A model generated the notes under the pieces. It saw only the letters and a list, made by a program, of their open reading frames with translations, searched no databases and was not told the origin of the DNA. The position numbers and the translations under genes are program-made. From Silene conica (Eukaryota > Streptophyta > Magnoliopsida > Caryophyllales > Caryophyllaceae), in contig CM055315.2 of NCBI GenBank assembly GCA_029255685.2, positions 77,591,681 to 77,655,680 of the forward strand: a DNA stretch of 64,000 nt, written 5' to 3'. Of the stretch, positions 22,914-36,021 are shown in pieces. How positions within the stretch are numbered: position 1 is the first letter of the stretch; each line of letters begins with the position of its first letter.

Positions 22914-23449
22914 GTATGTTTTACCTTATACTTGAAGGTGTTTATTAATCTACACTCTGTAATAATATTTAAATTTGACGGAATACAAATACGTATATAT
23001 ACATGCTAGTAAGTATTAACATTTTATCTGGTCCAAACCAAAAATTATATTGAAAATTCTGAATTTAAAATGGACAATGCATAAAACTTTTGGATGATTA
23101 AATAGAGTTTAAATCACATTATACGAGTATAAAATTAAATAGAGTTTAAATCAAATAATTATTACCACATATATTTGTGTATATTAATTGTGTATATATT
23201 AAATATTCGATGCATTAAAAAAGACATCATTATTACTCTAAAATTAATTGTGTATATTAAATATTTGATGAATTAAAGAAAATCAAAATTAATATCCCAA
23301 CTAAGATTGTTTTGTCCCATAAAGGGAGAAGTCGAAGATGAATATTTGTAAAAGTGATTTCATATGTACATCAAATATAATAAATTTAGTAAAACTATTA
23401 AAAGTATTTTAAAAATATTAATAATTGTGTGATGTACTCATGTTTTTCA
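22914..23449. other. AT-rich DNA; second arm of the 18580-19030 duplication
   Basis: From about 23070 to 23410 it matches 18700-19020 with many small differences. No gene. Confidence 0.5.
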
Positions 23450-23930
23450 AAATTTCTACACTACTTCATTATTATAGGTTTAGTTTACATGCATATGTTC
23501 AAAGAGAATAACACAAAGTAAATATTTAACGATAAAATAATTACGTCCCATATCACAACATAATTATAACTAACAATAAAAACAATTGATTTAGAAAGTA
23601 TAGGATATAAATGTTGGGCAAAGAAATGGCTTTATACGTGGAATGCATTATTCATCTATATATAGTACGAAGTATTTTTTTACAAAGATGTTTTTGGTGT
23701 AGTTGAACACACTTCTTTTCTAATTGTTATTAGGTTACATAACATGTGTGAAATACTATTGTAGCTAGAACTAGAATTGTCGAAAGTTAATGACTCTTAA
23801 TTAATTTTTTTATTACTATTTTAATATGAGGTGTTTCGAAATAATTGGAAACTCTATAATGACTCGAAAAAAACTTCCTTTATTAATATTAATTAATTAA
23901 TTAATTAATTTTTCTTTTTATTTGTTATTG
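23450..23930. repeat. local duplicate, copy a
   Basis: Matches 24562-25318 apart from the LINE fragment inserted there. Both carry GGTTTAGTTTACATGCATAT and the ATTAATTAATTAATT run near the end. The copies are separated by AT-rich DNA and a MITE. Confidence 0.75.
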
Positions 23931-24086
23931 TTGAACTTGAAAGCAATTACTACAATTTTTCATATTTTGCTTATTAAAATATATGATGTACTAAATGAAA
24001 ATAATGACAACATTGATCCCAGAAGTTATGTATAGACGTATAGTATTGTCTTTGGTCTGCGATTTTTAGATCTCGATAATATAATA

Positions 24087-24451
24087 TAGGATTAATTGAT
24101 AGAAATACTCCGAACTATGAGTGAACTGCTCAAAATACTCTAAAATTTATTTTAACTACCAATATAACCAACTAATGCCCTCATTTGCTTTGAATAGAAT
24201 TTGTTGTTTTGTTAACTTATCGTAGCATGTTTTAATTGTGTGATTAGGTGATAGATTAACATAGAAGTAAAAAGAGAAAGACGGGTTATTGAAGGGTTAG
24301 AAATTTCTTCACTTATTTAGCAGGTAACAGGTCATATATTATAATAAAAGAGAATAAGAGCATTAGTTTGTTATATTGGTAGTTAAAATATAGTTTGGAG
24401 TATTTTGAGCAGAACGCCCATAGTTCAGAGTATTCTTATCAATTAATCCTA
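24087..24451. mobile_element. fold-back MITE with ~95-bp inverted ends
   Basis: The left end TAGGATTAATTGATAGAAAT is the inverted complement of the right end (GAATACTCTGAACTATG on the minus strand). Pairing continues for about 95 bp at close to 87% identity. The 365-bp unit has no frame. Flanks are AT-rich, so the target duplication cannot be fixed. Confidence 0.8.
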
Positions 24452-24561
24452 TAATATACTCAAACCAAATATAAAATTTACAAAATCTTAATTCCACGGC
24501 TTTAATACAAAATATATAATGCAATTTCATCACGTTAGTCTTTGCATTATTTTTGTTTATT

Positions 24562-25318
24562 TCAAAATTTTTACTCTACTTCATTATTATAGGTTTAGTT
24601 TACATGCATATGTTTAGAGGGAATAACACAAAGTAAATATTTAAACTTAAAATAATTGCGTTCCATATCACAACATAATTATAACTAACAATAAAAACAA
24701 TTGTTTTAGAAAGTATAGGATATAAATGTTGGGCAAAAAATGGTTTTATACGTGGAATGCATTATTCATCTATATATAGTACTTCGTACGAAGTATTTTT
24801 TTTTTTACAAAGACACACCTTCTTTTCTAATTGTTATTATTTTTTTTTTGGTTAAAGGTAAGTATATTATAGAAAAACACTATAAAGTATCCATATACAT
24901 CAAAGCCACAGCCCTCAGACTGTTACTTGAGACGAGCTAGAAAATTAGTATCCCTTCTACTTAAGTAGCCTGTTTGAAGGCTACTATAATACATTGCTAA
25001 CTCTTTCTTAATGTCGTTAGTCACTTTCTCTGGTCTATCTATATGGCCTTCCAGTCTTGCTTGATTTCTCTGCCTCCAGACATGGTAAGTTACTGCATTC
25101 ACTATCCCGTTCATAATTGCTCTCTTCATTTTGGATCCTCTGATATGTAATCTCCATTATCTAATTGTTAATTAAGTTATATAACATGTGTGAAATATTA
25201 TTGTAGCTAGAACTAGAATTGTCGAAGGTTAACGACTGTTAATTAATTCTCTGTAATGGCTCGAAAAAAGCTTCCTGTATTAATATTAATTAATTAATTT
25301 CTCTTTTTATTTGTTAAA
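24562..25318. repeat. local duplicate, copy b, interrupted by a LINE fragment
   Basis: Same sequence as 23450-23930, with a 323-bp insertion at 24837-25159. Copy a shows the uninterrupted site TCTAATTGTTATTAGG. Confidence 0.75.
24837..25159 (-). mobile_element. 5'-truncated L1-type LINE fragment
   Basis: A poly-T head (24840-24849) marks the tail of a minus-strand insertion, and an 11-bp target duplication TCTAATTGTTA flanks it (24826-24836, 25160-25170). The minus-strand translation includes AVTYHVWRQRNQARLEG, the ORF2 tail pattern of plant L1 elements. A 5' truncation is the usual outcome of target-primed reverse transcription. Confidence 0.85.
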
Positions 25319-26342
<1,024 letters not shown>

Positions 26343-26344
26343 TT

Positions 26345-26919
26345 AATACTAATTTATTGCACGCCTATTAAAACACATGTAATATTGATTATAACCATCA
26401 AAAATAAATTACTACATTAATATCTATTTTGAGGATTTACAACAATTGTTAACATTGACTAATATAACAACCATTTAAATAAAATAGAATAGCGAAGGTA
26501 ATGTAGTTGAAATTCTCTTGAATTTTATATTGTACTATGTATTTCACAATTTGGAGGTAATGTAGTTGTTTAAGAGTAAAATTCTCCAATTGGCTTTTAC
26601 GTGTAATACAACTAATGTACATCAAATTTTATCGTAGTTATCTTTTTTTATTTTTTTTTTCTTTAGAGAAAAGTTTAGAACCAATAATAAATTCTTAAGT
26701 ATATATACTAGATACTAGATTTAATGTCTGTGCGATGCACATGCCAATTTATAGTCTTCTGTCTAATGTAGTAACTAAGAAATGTAGATTCTACGCTTGT
26801 TATATTATATTAGGTATCGTAGAATTGTAGTTGTCTATGTAGTCTTAAGAAAAAAAGTTACAAAGTCATATCATCAGAAATTAATTACATAATAATAATA
26901 ACAATGTAACTAACATTAA
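26345..26919. other. AT-rich DNA without gene
   Basis: Nothing recognised. It ends in the TAA target of the Harbinger-type MITE. Confidence 0.4.
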
Positions 26920-27684
26920 GGGGTCGTTTGGTTACTCTTTTAATTCACGGGAAGTTCAACATCCTATGAATTAGATTTTTGGAGAGTTGTTTGGTTACCC
27001 CATTTGTGGAAAATGGAGGAACTCAAACTCCCCCATGGATTTTACTTCTCATATGTTGTGGGAAGTTAATGACCGACTCCCCCTCGGTGTGGTGTACTTC
27101 CCACCTTTTATCATAATTAAAATGACTTTTTTAGCCTTATTATTTACTCAAAAAAATCTCATATTCCCCCATATTTTTTAACCTAAACCCAAACGAATTA
27201 GTCGACTTTTTAAAAATGATTTTAGATATGCATATGTGCAAGACTTGTTAATTACTAATTAGTCGAATTAGTAATATCTCATAACTTTTATTAAAGTTTC
27301 AAACTTTTATTTTGAGTGTTTTTTTTTCTTGAACAATAGTGGTGATGCTACTCGAAACATTTTTTTTATGAATTATGTTCAATTTCTTTTATTTTGATGA
27401 TGTAATTTGGTTGAATTATGACTACATATGGACAGTATGACAATTACAACTACTTTATAAGTAAAATTATATAGAATAGTTTTTTTTTTAATAAAGGGCA
27501 TAATGGTACTCATAAACAAAATCATGGGAATTAGATTGGTACAACCAAACAAGATATGGGAATCCAATTCATGTCAACCAAACATCTTTTTGTAAAATCA
27601 TGTGGGAACTTGATGTGGAAAGTAAGTTCCCTGAATTTACAACTTTCTACAGAAAATAACTTCCTGGATGAACTAAACAAACCC
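26920..27684. mobile_element. PIF/Harbinger-type MITE
   Basis: Ends GGGGTCGTTTGGTTACTC and, inverted, GGGTTTGTTTAGTTCATC, flanked by the 3-bp TAA duplication (26917-26919, 27685-27687). The inner sequence is rich in GGAAGTT/AACTTCC and contains no transposase. GGGxxGTTTGGTT ends with TAA targets are typical of Tourist-like MITEs. Confidence 0.75.
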
Positions 27685-27687
27685 TAA

Positions 27688-28964
27688 ATTACAAGAAACA
27701 TTCAAAAAAGATCTAATGATGGGAGCAAAATAATATCAATAATAACCATGTCAGGACAAATACAAAATATATACGATCTATATGGTAGGTAGGCGTAAGA
27801 AGCAGTGTGTTTTATAGTATTAGAAGACTCCTTTTACATTAATTCAATATTGGAATAATGTTTACATGACCTTTGGAATTTAATTAGATCTCAAGTATGT
27901 TTAAGATTCTTATATTATAGAAGGGTGTGCACATCAAAATCTTAATCAAATATTTTCCGTGTTAGCTTGATCCGTGTATGCATGAATTTCTTAAAAACTT
28001 TGTTTAAAACCGTATTAATTTAAGGCAACTCTCACACCCGGGTATAACAAAGAGGTAAAAATAAATAAAGGTTATAAGAGATCTTAATTTAAGACGATTT
28101 TAAGGGAAACTAACTGATCCCCTTATATAAAATTATACTCTAAAATGATAGATCATCACATGCGCAGAGCATGTTTCATAGGAGGATAAACTTCAAATGA
28201 AGGTAGCTTTTATGTTTGATAATTGAAAATTTAGATTTCTTACCTTGAGAATTGTGTTTTAGAAACGAACTCATATTCTAAAAGGGACGCAAAATAGTCA
28301 TTGTTTTAAGTACACATAACATATCGTTACAAATTACAACGAATAAATAATTAAATACTATGTATACACACCAAAGCAATAAAAACCATTACCCAATAAA
28401 AGGATTACCCTATGACAAGAAGTTTCTTTGAGTGAAATTGTACATAGGGTTTTTACTATAGTGCAATTAAATTTGCATCACAATGAAAACGTCATATCTT
28501 TTATGAACCCATATTCATTTGATTTAGGGTGGTATATTATTCGAAAATCCAATTTTGAATAAAAGATCTAATATTAGAACTTAATATTATCTTATTATCT
28601 TCTTTATATTCAAATTCCATTTTTCTATATAACGTTGCTCTAAAAATGATAATACACAATTATTCTAAAATACTTTCTGTTTCTTTTAGGTTTTACTTTT
28701 TTTAGTACTGGCCACTACTACCGGAGCTATAACTCTGGATTGCGACAACGACACGAGCTGTGGTTTGGCACCTACGCAGTCCAAGTATCCCCACTCATCG
28801 TCATCCCCGGTGCCACTGATAATTCTGGTCGCCAGTTCTTCTTGTCCTCTCCATTCTCGGGATAATATCAGGGCTGAGCTATTACTGTGGTAGAATGTGG
28901 CATCATGTTAGGGTTGCCATGAGAGGCCGAGTTAGGATTTCCGACGGGGTAGTGGACATATAGA
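27688..28964. other. AT-rich DNA with one GC-richer unassigned patch (28690-28930)
   Basis: Mostly AT-rich. The patch at 28690-28930 follows a CTTTTAGG acceptor-like site and has coding-like composition. One frame reads LATTTGAITLDCDND and another FGTYAVQVSPLIVIPGATD. Neither matches a family I recognise and both end within 250 bp. It may be an exon remnant. Confidence 0.4.
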
Positions 28965-29291
28965 TATACACTATATACAAAAATAGTAGATATTCAAATA
29001 ATAATTCGCTTATGTACAAGAATGATTATATCTTACTGAATCAAAATAGTACTCACGTTATCAATTAAAATAACATTGAAATGGAAAATTTTTTTAAAAA
29101 AGTTCTCTGAAAATAAGGGAAAATAACTGCAAAAATAACCGTCTAGGGCTTCCTAGGGATTACTCTAGGGTTCTTCTAGTTTTTTGTCTCTGTTTTCATT
29201 GTTTTTCCTTGTTCTCGAGGATCGGTCTTCTGTTTTTGGAGATTGCTTGTGTGTTTTTTCTTGTTTGCAGGGCTGTGTGGTACAGGAACCG

Positions 29292-30629
29292 ATGGCAAGC
29301 GGATCACGAGGGCAACACCGGGAGGGGAAGGAACCTATCGGGGGGGAAGGGGAGTTTTTATGGGATGATCGAGATGTTGGGGATGCGGAATCCGTTACGT
29401 TAATGCTGGTGGGCAAACTTTGGGCGACTAGGGCAGTTAATGTTCGGGCGGCCATTGATACCATGCTTCGACTTTGGAATCCATCTAAACCGGCTATGGG
29501 GAATGTGGTGGATGCGAAGGAGAAGACATTCATATTCCGTTTCGGGGATGCTAAAGACAAGGCTAGGGTTCTCGAAGGTCAACCTTGGCACTTCGATAAA
29601 TTTTTGTGGTGCTTCAATGAACCAAATCAAGAAGGTAAACTCACTGATGTCCCGCTTTCGCATTTTCCTGTTTGGTCGCGTATTTATGATCTCCCCATTG
29701 GGAGAAGAACGAATGAGGCCAATGCCAGGAGGTTGGGGGATCAGTTGGGTAGGTTTGTGAGTGTCGAATTTGGGCCTAATACATCGCTTGATAGGGCGAT
29801 TCGTGTGCGAGTTATGTACGATGTTTCAAAACTGCTGAAGGCTTCTATCCCAATTCGAATGCAATCTGGCCGGGTAGTCGAATTTCCGGTTAAGTATGAG
29901 AGATTACCACTTTATTGTTATGGTTGTGGTCGTATTGGTCATGGCGAGAAGGATTGTGAGGACGGACCTTATGAGGAGGAGGATTTTCAGGTGGGGGAGT
30001 GGTTACGGGCATCACCATGGAAAGTTACAAAAACAGCGAAGGAGGGGTACGGGAAAGTGGCGAGGAACTTGGGGCCGTGTTTTGAGAAGGCTGATGAGGA
30101 AACGACTGATAGGGCTCTCCTGGCAATGATACAAAAGCTGCAAACTATTTCTTTGGACTTGAGAGGGCGTAGACAAGCTTTCAAAAATCAGCGGGAGGTG
30201 TCGACTGTTGGGAAAGAACGTTTGGTGCAGGGGGAGAGTCGAGATAGTAGCAGCGAGAATATGGCGGAGGATGAGCTGGGGCAGGGGGTGATAGCTGGTG
30301 AGTGTGGTGAGTCACAAAGTCTTATTGAGGGGGACCGTAGCACGGGTGAGCGGGAGGGATTTGAATCTGTGAGAGCAGAGAGGGAGGTATGTGGAGCACA
30401 GGATTCGGGGATGAACTTGGCTGGGGGTAAGAAGCTGGTTTCATGGAAGCGGTTGGCTCGTGGGGATGGTCATCGAGAGGGGCTTCAAGGAGAAATATGG
30501 AGAGGCGGGAAGCGGCAGAGAGCAATGGAGGATTCGGCTGTTCATAGTAAGAAAGTTTGTCTAACAGACGGGGGCGTCCTAGTACCTGAGGCGGAGGCTG
30601 ACATTGATCAGCTCCGCCGGGCGCAATGA
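29292..30629 (+). CDS. LINE ORF1: nucleic-acid-binding protein with CCHC knuckle
   Basis: 445 codons, intact. The start at 29292 (MASGSRG) is preferred because the upstream in-frame codons (from 29184) read as leader. The first half matches the plant DUF4283 domain that precedes zinc knuckles in L1 ORF1 proteins (LVGKLWATRAVN, FRFGDAKDKARVLEGQPWHF). A CX2CX4HX4C knuckle (CYGCGRIGHGEKDC) lies at about residues 211-224. The C-terminal third is charged and Gly-rich. The known family role is to bind LINE RNA and form the retrotransposition particle. Its stop codon overlaps the ORF2 start, so re-initiation or coupled translation is plausible. Unlike ORF2 it has no break. Confidence 0.9.
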   Translation: MASGSRGQHREGKEPIGGEGEFLWDDRDVGDAESVTLMLVGKLWATRAVNVRAAIDTMLRLWNPSKPAMGNVVDAKEKTFIFRFGDAKDKARVLEGQPWHFDKFLWCFNEPNQEGKLTDVPLSHFPVWSRIYDLPIGRRTNEANARRLGDQLGRFVSVEFGPNTSLDRAIRVRVMYDVSKLLKASIPIRMQSGRVVEFPVKYERLPLYCYGCGRIGHGEKDCEDGPYEEEDFQVGEWLRASPWKVTKTAKEGYGKVARNLGPCFEKADEETTDRALLAMIQKLQTISLDLRGRRQAFKNQREVSTVGKERLVQGESRDSSSENMAEDELGQGVIAGECGESQSLIEGDRSTGEREGFESVRAEREVCGAQDSGMNLAGGKKLVSWKRLARGDGHREGLQGEIWRGGKRQRAMEDSAVHSKKVCLTDGGVLVPEAEADIDQLRRAQ

Positions 30630-33600
30630 ATATCCTTAGTATTAACTGCCGGGGATTGGGCAACCCCGGTGCGGTTACTGCTCTCCGTGCTTTGGTGCGG
30701 AGGGAGGCCCCGGCCATTGTGTTTCTTTGTGAGACGAAATTGAGTGGTCGTGAAATGCGGAAGGTGCGTGAGAAATTTAGTGGTTACTTCGGTCTCGAGG
30801 TGGATAGTGCGGGTCGGTTGGGAGGTCTAGCTCTTCTATGGCGGAAGGAAGTTGATTGTAATTTTTTGTCCTCTTCTTTACATCATATTGATGCCAAATG
30901 GTGCGGGATGAACATGGTGAATGGCGAGTTACAGGCTTTTATGGGTGGCCATCGGTCACTGATCGTGCTCTTTCTTGGGAACTCTTTCGCTTACTCCATC
31001 AACAATGTAATCGGCCTTGGGTTTGCATTGGGGATTTTAATGAGGTTCTGTTTTCTACTGAAATGCGTGGGGGTAGTCGGTCTCAACGGCAGATGAATAA
31101 TTTTCGTGATGCTACGGAGGCGTGTGGACTGATGGATAATCAATATGAGGGCAATAATTTTTCGTGGGATAATGGTCAAAGTGGAGAGGCTAATCGGCAA
31201 TGTATGCTTGATCGAGCAATGTGTTGCTCCAAATGGCTCGATATTTTTCCTTATGCTCGGCTAGTTTATCTCGACAGAGAATGGTCCGATCATGCTCCAA
31301 TTAAGCTCCTCTTGAATCACCGGGATATTACTCAAAATAAAAAGAAAATGTTCCGTTTTGAACAAGTTTGGGTGGGGGAGGAGGAGTGTAAGTGGGCTGT
31401 TGAGCGTGGTGTGGAAAAGGGTGGGGGTTCTTTACAGCGGGTGTTAACGGAGTATGCGCGTGAACTTAGAGCGTGGAAGGGGACTACTATCGCGACCATA
31501 ACTCGAGATATTGGGATTAAGAGCAGGCAGCTAAGTCGCTTGAATGGCAGTGCCCGAACAGCAGCTAATGTTAGTGATCGAAGGAAGCTGGTCGCGGAAC
31601 TAGGTGAATTGCGCAAAAAGGAAGAGTTGTATTGGCGGCAGCGGTCTAGAGCGTTGTGGTTACGAGAAGGAGATCGGAATACTAAATTTTTTCATACTCG
31701 TGCCGGGGAACGGAAGCGTAAGAACACCATTTCTAGACTCATTGATGATAGTGGGGCTGTTCACTCTACTGCGGATGGCATGGCGATTGTGGCGTGTGAC
31801 TACTTTCAGTCCTTGTTTGTCTCTTCCCAGCCAACCTCAACAGATATTGTTAATTGTGTCGGTTATCGGGTTACGGCAGATATGAATAGGGTGTTGAGTA
31901 ATGATTATAGTGAAGAGGAGGTGATTACCGCGCTTCAACAAATGCATCCGTTGAAAGCTCCTGGGCCGGATGGTATGAACGGGTTATTCTATCAAACTTA
32001 TTGGAGCACGGTGGGGCCTATTGTCACGGCAACAGTTCTTGGTATCCTTCGCGGGACTGTTTCACCGGAAGCTTATAATAATACGAACATCGTTCTTATC
32101 CCGAAGAAGAAAGCTCCTGATAAGATGAAAGATTTCCGGCCTATTAGTCTCTGTAATGTCGCTTATAAACTGGCTTCTAAAGTCCTTGCTAATCGCCTCA
32201 AAGTTTTCCTTGGTGAGGTTATTTCAGAGAATCAAAGTGGGTTCACCCCGGGTCGACTTATTTCCGATAATGTCCTTATTGCTTTTGAGCTTTTTCACTA
32301 TATGAAAACGTCGAACAGGTTGAAAGGGTCTATGGCGTTGAAGCTTGATATGGCTAAGGCCTATGATCGTATTGAATGGCCTTTTTTGGAGCGGGTTCTT
32401 CAAGTTATGGGGTTTGATCAAGGATGGAGTGCCCGAGTGATGGAATGTGTGTCTACGGTCTCTTTTTCAGTCCTCCTAAACGGCCAGCCCACTCGACAAT
32501 TTCAGCCCACGCGTGGGTTACGTCAAGGTGACCCGTTATCGCCTTACTTGTTCATTTTGTGCGCTGAGGTTTTGTCTAGTATGATGAGGAAAGCAGTGGA
32601 AGACGAGTCTCTTCATGGGATTCGAATTGCGCCTGGGGCTCCAGTTATTTCGCATCTTCTATTTGCTGATGACAGTATTTTCTTTGCCCAAGCTACAGTC
32701 GAGGCAGTGGATGTTATCAATGGCATATTACGGGACTATGAGGCTGCGTCGGGGCAATTAGTGAGTCTTGAAAAGACGAATGTTTCATTTAGCAAAGGTA
32801 TTCCCCTTCAACAAAGGAGTTACCTTGCTGCCCCCGTCTGTGTGTCACTGAGGTAAGTGAACATTCGAGGTATCTTGGACTTCCTACGGTGGTGGGTCGG
32901 TCAAAGAAGGTTCTTACTGATTTGCTTCGTGATAAATTAAGTAAAAGACTCAATGGTTGGCGTGGAAAAATCTTGTCCAAGGCGGGTAATGAGGTTTTAA
33001 TAAAGGCTGTAGCCAATTCCCTCCCTACCTATGTTATGAGTGTTTTTAAAATTCCCGCTAATTTTTGTGATGAGCTTCGCTCTTTGATTTCTCGATTTTG
33101 GTGGGGGCATGAGGATGGCAAACGGGGTATTAGTTGGGTTGCGTGGTGGCGGCTTTGTAAACCTAAGAGTTTAGGTGGTTTGGGTTTTAGGGATCTTCAC
33201 CAATTTAATTTGGCTCTTTTAGGTAAACAAGTTTGGCGATTACTTACCGAGAAGGAATGCCTATGGGCTCGCCTTATGAAAGCTCGTTACTATCCTAATG
33301 TTGAGTTTGAGGAGGCTTACATCGGTTATAACCCGAGCTATACGTGGCGGGGAATAGTTGAAGCTAGGAGAGCGATTGGGGATGGGCTTCGAAAATGTGT
33401 AGGTAATGGCAGGGATATCCGAATTTGGTCAGACCCCTGGTTGCCTCAAACGCGTTCAGGCCGTGTTCTGTCCCCCTGCTCTCCGGGGCGTGAGTTGATG
33501 CGGGTCAGTGATATAATAGACGAAAATGGCTGGAATACGGGGCTGATTGACGCCATATTTCAGCCCATTGATGGGGAGCGAATTAAGGGCATTCCGCTTT

Positions 33601-34740
33601 TGAATTCGAGGCCTGCGGATGTGTGGTACTGGCATGGGGAGAAGGATGGGGTTTATTCGGTTAAGTCGGCGTATCGCTCTTTAGCTGAGACTAGTGCTTT
33701 TTTGGAACGCGGCGAGAGCTCGAATAGGGTGAATGAAAAATGGTTATGGAGCAGGTTCTGGAACGTCCCGGTTTGGCCTCGTGTGAAGCTCTTCTATTGG
33801 CAACTGTGTCATGATGCCCTTGCAACTGGAGATAACATCGCATCCCGGGTTCGAGGTAACGCTGCTATTTGTCCTTTATGTAATTCCTGTTACGAGTCTA
33901 GTGTCCACTTGTTTCGGTTTTGTATTTTCTCACAACAGGTGTGGATGGGTCTGGATTTAGAGGAGGAGGAGGAGACTGGTGGGGGGGATTAGGGAGTGGC
34001 TGGAGGCTCGGTGGAAGGGGCTGGACCGTAGGGGGATTATTGCATTTATGGTAGGTTGCTGGGCTCTTTGGGAGCACCGCAACAAGGTTATTTTTGAGCA
34101 GCGGAAGGCAGACGTGGGGCACGTTTTACAGCGTGTTTGGGATGTTGTAGCGGAGACAGAGGGCAGTCAGGGGGGTGGGATTTCAGACGCGTGGGAGGGG
34201 TGCAGGGGGCAATCTGACCTGGCAGGTGGTGCTCTGGAACAGCGGCGACAACAATGGATTGGTCCGAGAGGCGGGTTTGTGAAGGTAAATGTGGATGCGG
34301 GGGTTAAAGAGGGCTGTGGAACGGCGTGGGGTGGGGTCTGTCGCGGGATGGAGGGTGAAGTGCTGTGGAGCTTTTCGGTTGGTCAGAGTGAGGTGTGGGA
34401 ACCCCATGTAGCGGAAGCCGTGGCTATTCTCGAGGGTGTCACCGAAGCGCGTCAAAGAGGGCATCCTTGTATCGAGGTGGAGAGTGATTGCTTGACGGTC
34501 ATTAATGCACTTAAGCGAAAGGCGAGCGGTCGGAGTGTGTTTTATTTGCTCATTCGTGATATTCTTAGTTGTTGTGAGTCGTTTAATTCTGTTATTTGGT
34601 TGTTTACGAGTCGGGTGAACAATGGTGTTGCCCATGCTTTAGCACATGTTTTTCCTTCAGTTGTAGGTCGGGTTGTTTGGACGGAGTTGCCGTCATCTGC
34701 GAACATTGCTCATGCTCTTGATTTATCGTTAATGCAGTAA
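30626..34740 (+). pseudogene. LINE ORF2: endonuclease, reverse transcriptase, zinc-binding region, RNase H
   Basis: It starts ATGAATATCC overlapping the ORF1 stop. An APE-type endonuclease (NILSINCRGLGNPGA, LCETKL, GDFNEVL, SDHAPIKL) covers 30626 to about 31310. The RT (KAPGPDGMNGLFYQ, LKLDMAKAYDRIEW, RGLRQGDPLSPYLF, LLFADD) covers about 31950-32700. A zf-RVT region lies near 33640-33900. An RNase H (VNVDAG, VESDCLTVI, NNGVAHALAH) covers about 34270-34640. The reading frame changes three times (near 30898, 32850 and 33980) with no other stops, so the copy is recently dead. Plant L1 elements with a C-terminal RNase H are known. Confidence 0.92.
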
Positions 34741-34826
34741 AGGCGTTAGCCTTTCCTTTCACAAAAAAAAAAAAATAGTACTCACGTTTATATTGAACTG
34801 TTGTTTCTATAATCGTATTGTTTGAA

Positions 34827-35022
34827 TAGTAAGTCTTGCTTGCGACGGGTCGTTATTTGTGACGGATATTTTGTGAGATAAAATGGGTAGAAAATGAGTT
34901 AGTGGAGAAAGGGGACCACATAAATAGTGTTGAAGAGAGAGAAAAAGTGGATATTTTGTGAGAGGAAACGGTATCCGTCACAAACTTGCGACGGATAGTA
35001 CCGTTGCAAATAAGAATTTGTG
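34827..35022. mobile_element. MULE-type MITE
   Basis: 196 bp with imperfect inverted ends (TAAGTCTTGCTTGCGACGG against AAATTCTTATTTGCAACGG, 14 of 19 positions). The 9-bp target duplication TTGTTTGAA lies at 34818-34826 and 35023-35031. The 9-bp duplication indicates Mutator-like mobilisation. The second locus copy has the empty site near 51820-51832. Confidence 0.85.
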
Positions 35023-35085
35023 TTGTTTGAAATGGTCCAATTCACTTTATTGATTGAAAAGTAGTCCCATTTAATTGTAAATGGA

Positions 35086-35888
35086 TCATTATATTCATTT
35101 ATAAACATTCAATAGCACTTACACACGTGACGAGTTGCATATTTTTTTGGTTTTGATAATTTTTTAAAAATTCTTTTTTTATTCTAATTAAAAGAGAATC
35201 CAAAAATATTCAATTAATGACCTGGGAAAAAATTATTGAGACATCAGACATGTCAAAAATTTGTTGTGACATAGCTATACAATTTAATTATTTTCTTTTA
35301 TGAATGTCACATATATAAAAGTCTCCCTAGATAAAACATAATAAATATATTAAAGATAATAGTAATAATGTTAAACTGAACTTATCTGAATTTAATTAAA
35401 CCAAATCAAATGAACATAAATAGAACTAAACGTATAAAAAATAAAAACAAGTCCAAAAAATAAGGCCTTATAATTATTGTGTGTTTTATTAGGACATATG
35501 TGAAAAACCATAATTTATCCTTTATTAAATAATTTCACAGTAAATTACCGTGAGACCGACTTACAAAAGATTACTCTTTATCCTATACTTATCTTGTCAA
35601 ATCTCGATCACAAATTGACAAATCATGATTACAAATGATAGTCTCACCATGTTTCTGTGGATATTCATCCATCCGAAATTAAATAGGTGGGATATGGAGG
35701 ACGATTTGTTTTAAAATTTAGGGTGGGATATATAAGCATATGGGTGAATTTAGGGTGGAGTATGGATCATGATCTATCACCCGCTTAATCACCTGACGGA
35801 TATCCTAAATTAATATGTATATGTATAATTAATTTTTTATAAAAAAATTTATAAATATGTTACTTTAAAAAAATACTTTTAGTTTGTT
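35086..35888. other. AT-rich DNA between MITE and neprosin relic
   Basis: No gene. GGATATGG words at about 35640-35810 recall a similar stretch at 52790-52950 in the second copy. The first exon and promoter of neprosin, expected here by comparison, are absent. Confidence 0.45.
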
Positions 35889-36021
35889 TACAGGGTACTT
35901 TACTAATATATAATCAAATAATTAGAATAGAGGAAATATCAAAGTTAACTTGTTTGCAAATTATGAATAATTAATGTGATTTTTTAGTTTGACTTTTCGA
36001 ATAATATTTTTCCAATTACAG

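Larger units (their letters stand above)
29060..34771 (+). mobile_element. full-length L1-type LINE with RNase H
   Basis: Flanked by a 17-bp target duplication (AAAATAGTACTCACGTT at 29043-29059 and 34772-34788; the leading A run overlaps the poly-A). It ends in about 13 A. ORF1 and ORF2 overlap by four bases (ATGA at 30626-30629). The perfect duplication and long open frames show a recent insertion. The second copy of the neprosin locus gives the empty site near 51770-51790. Confidence 0.95.

Noticed and set aside
34183-34635. Minus-strand frame opposite the LINE RNase H
   Set aside because: Shadow of ORF2.
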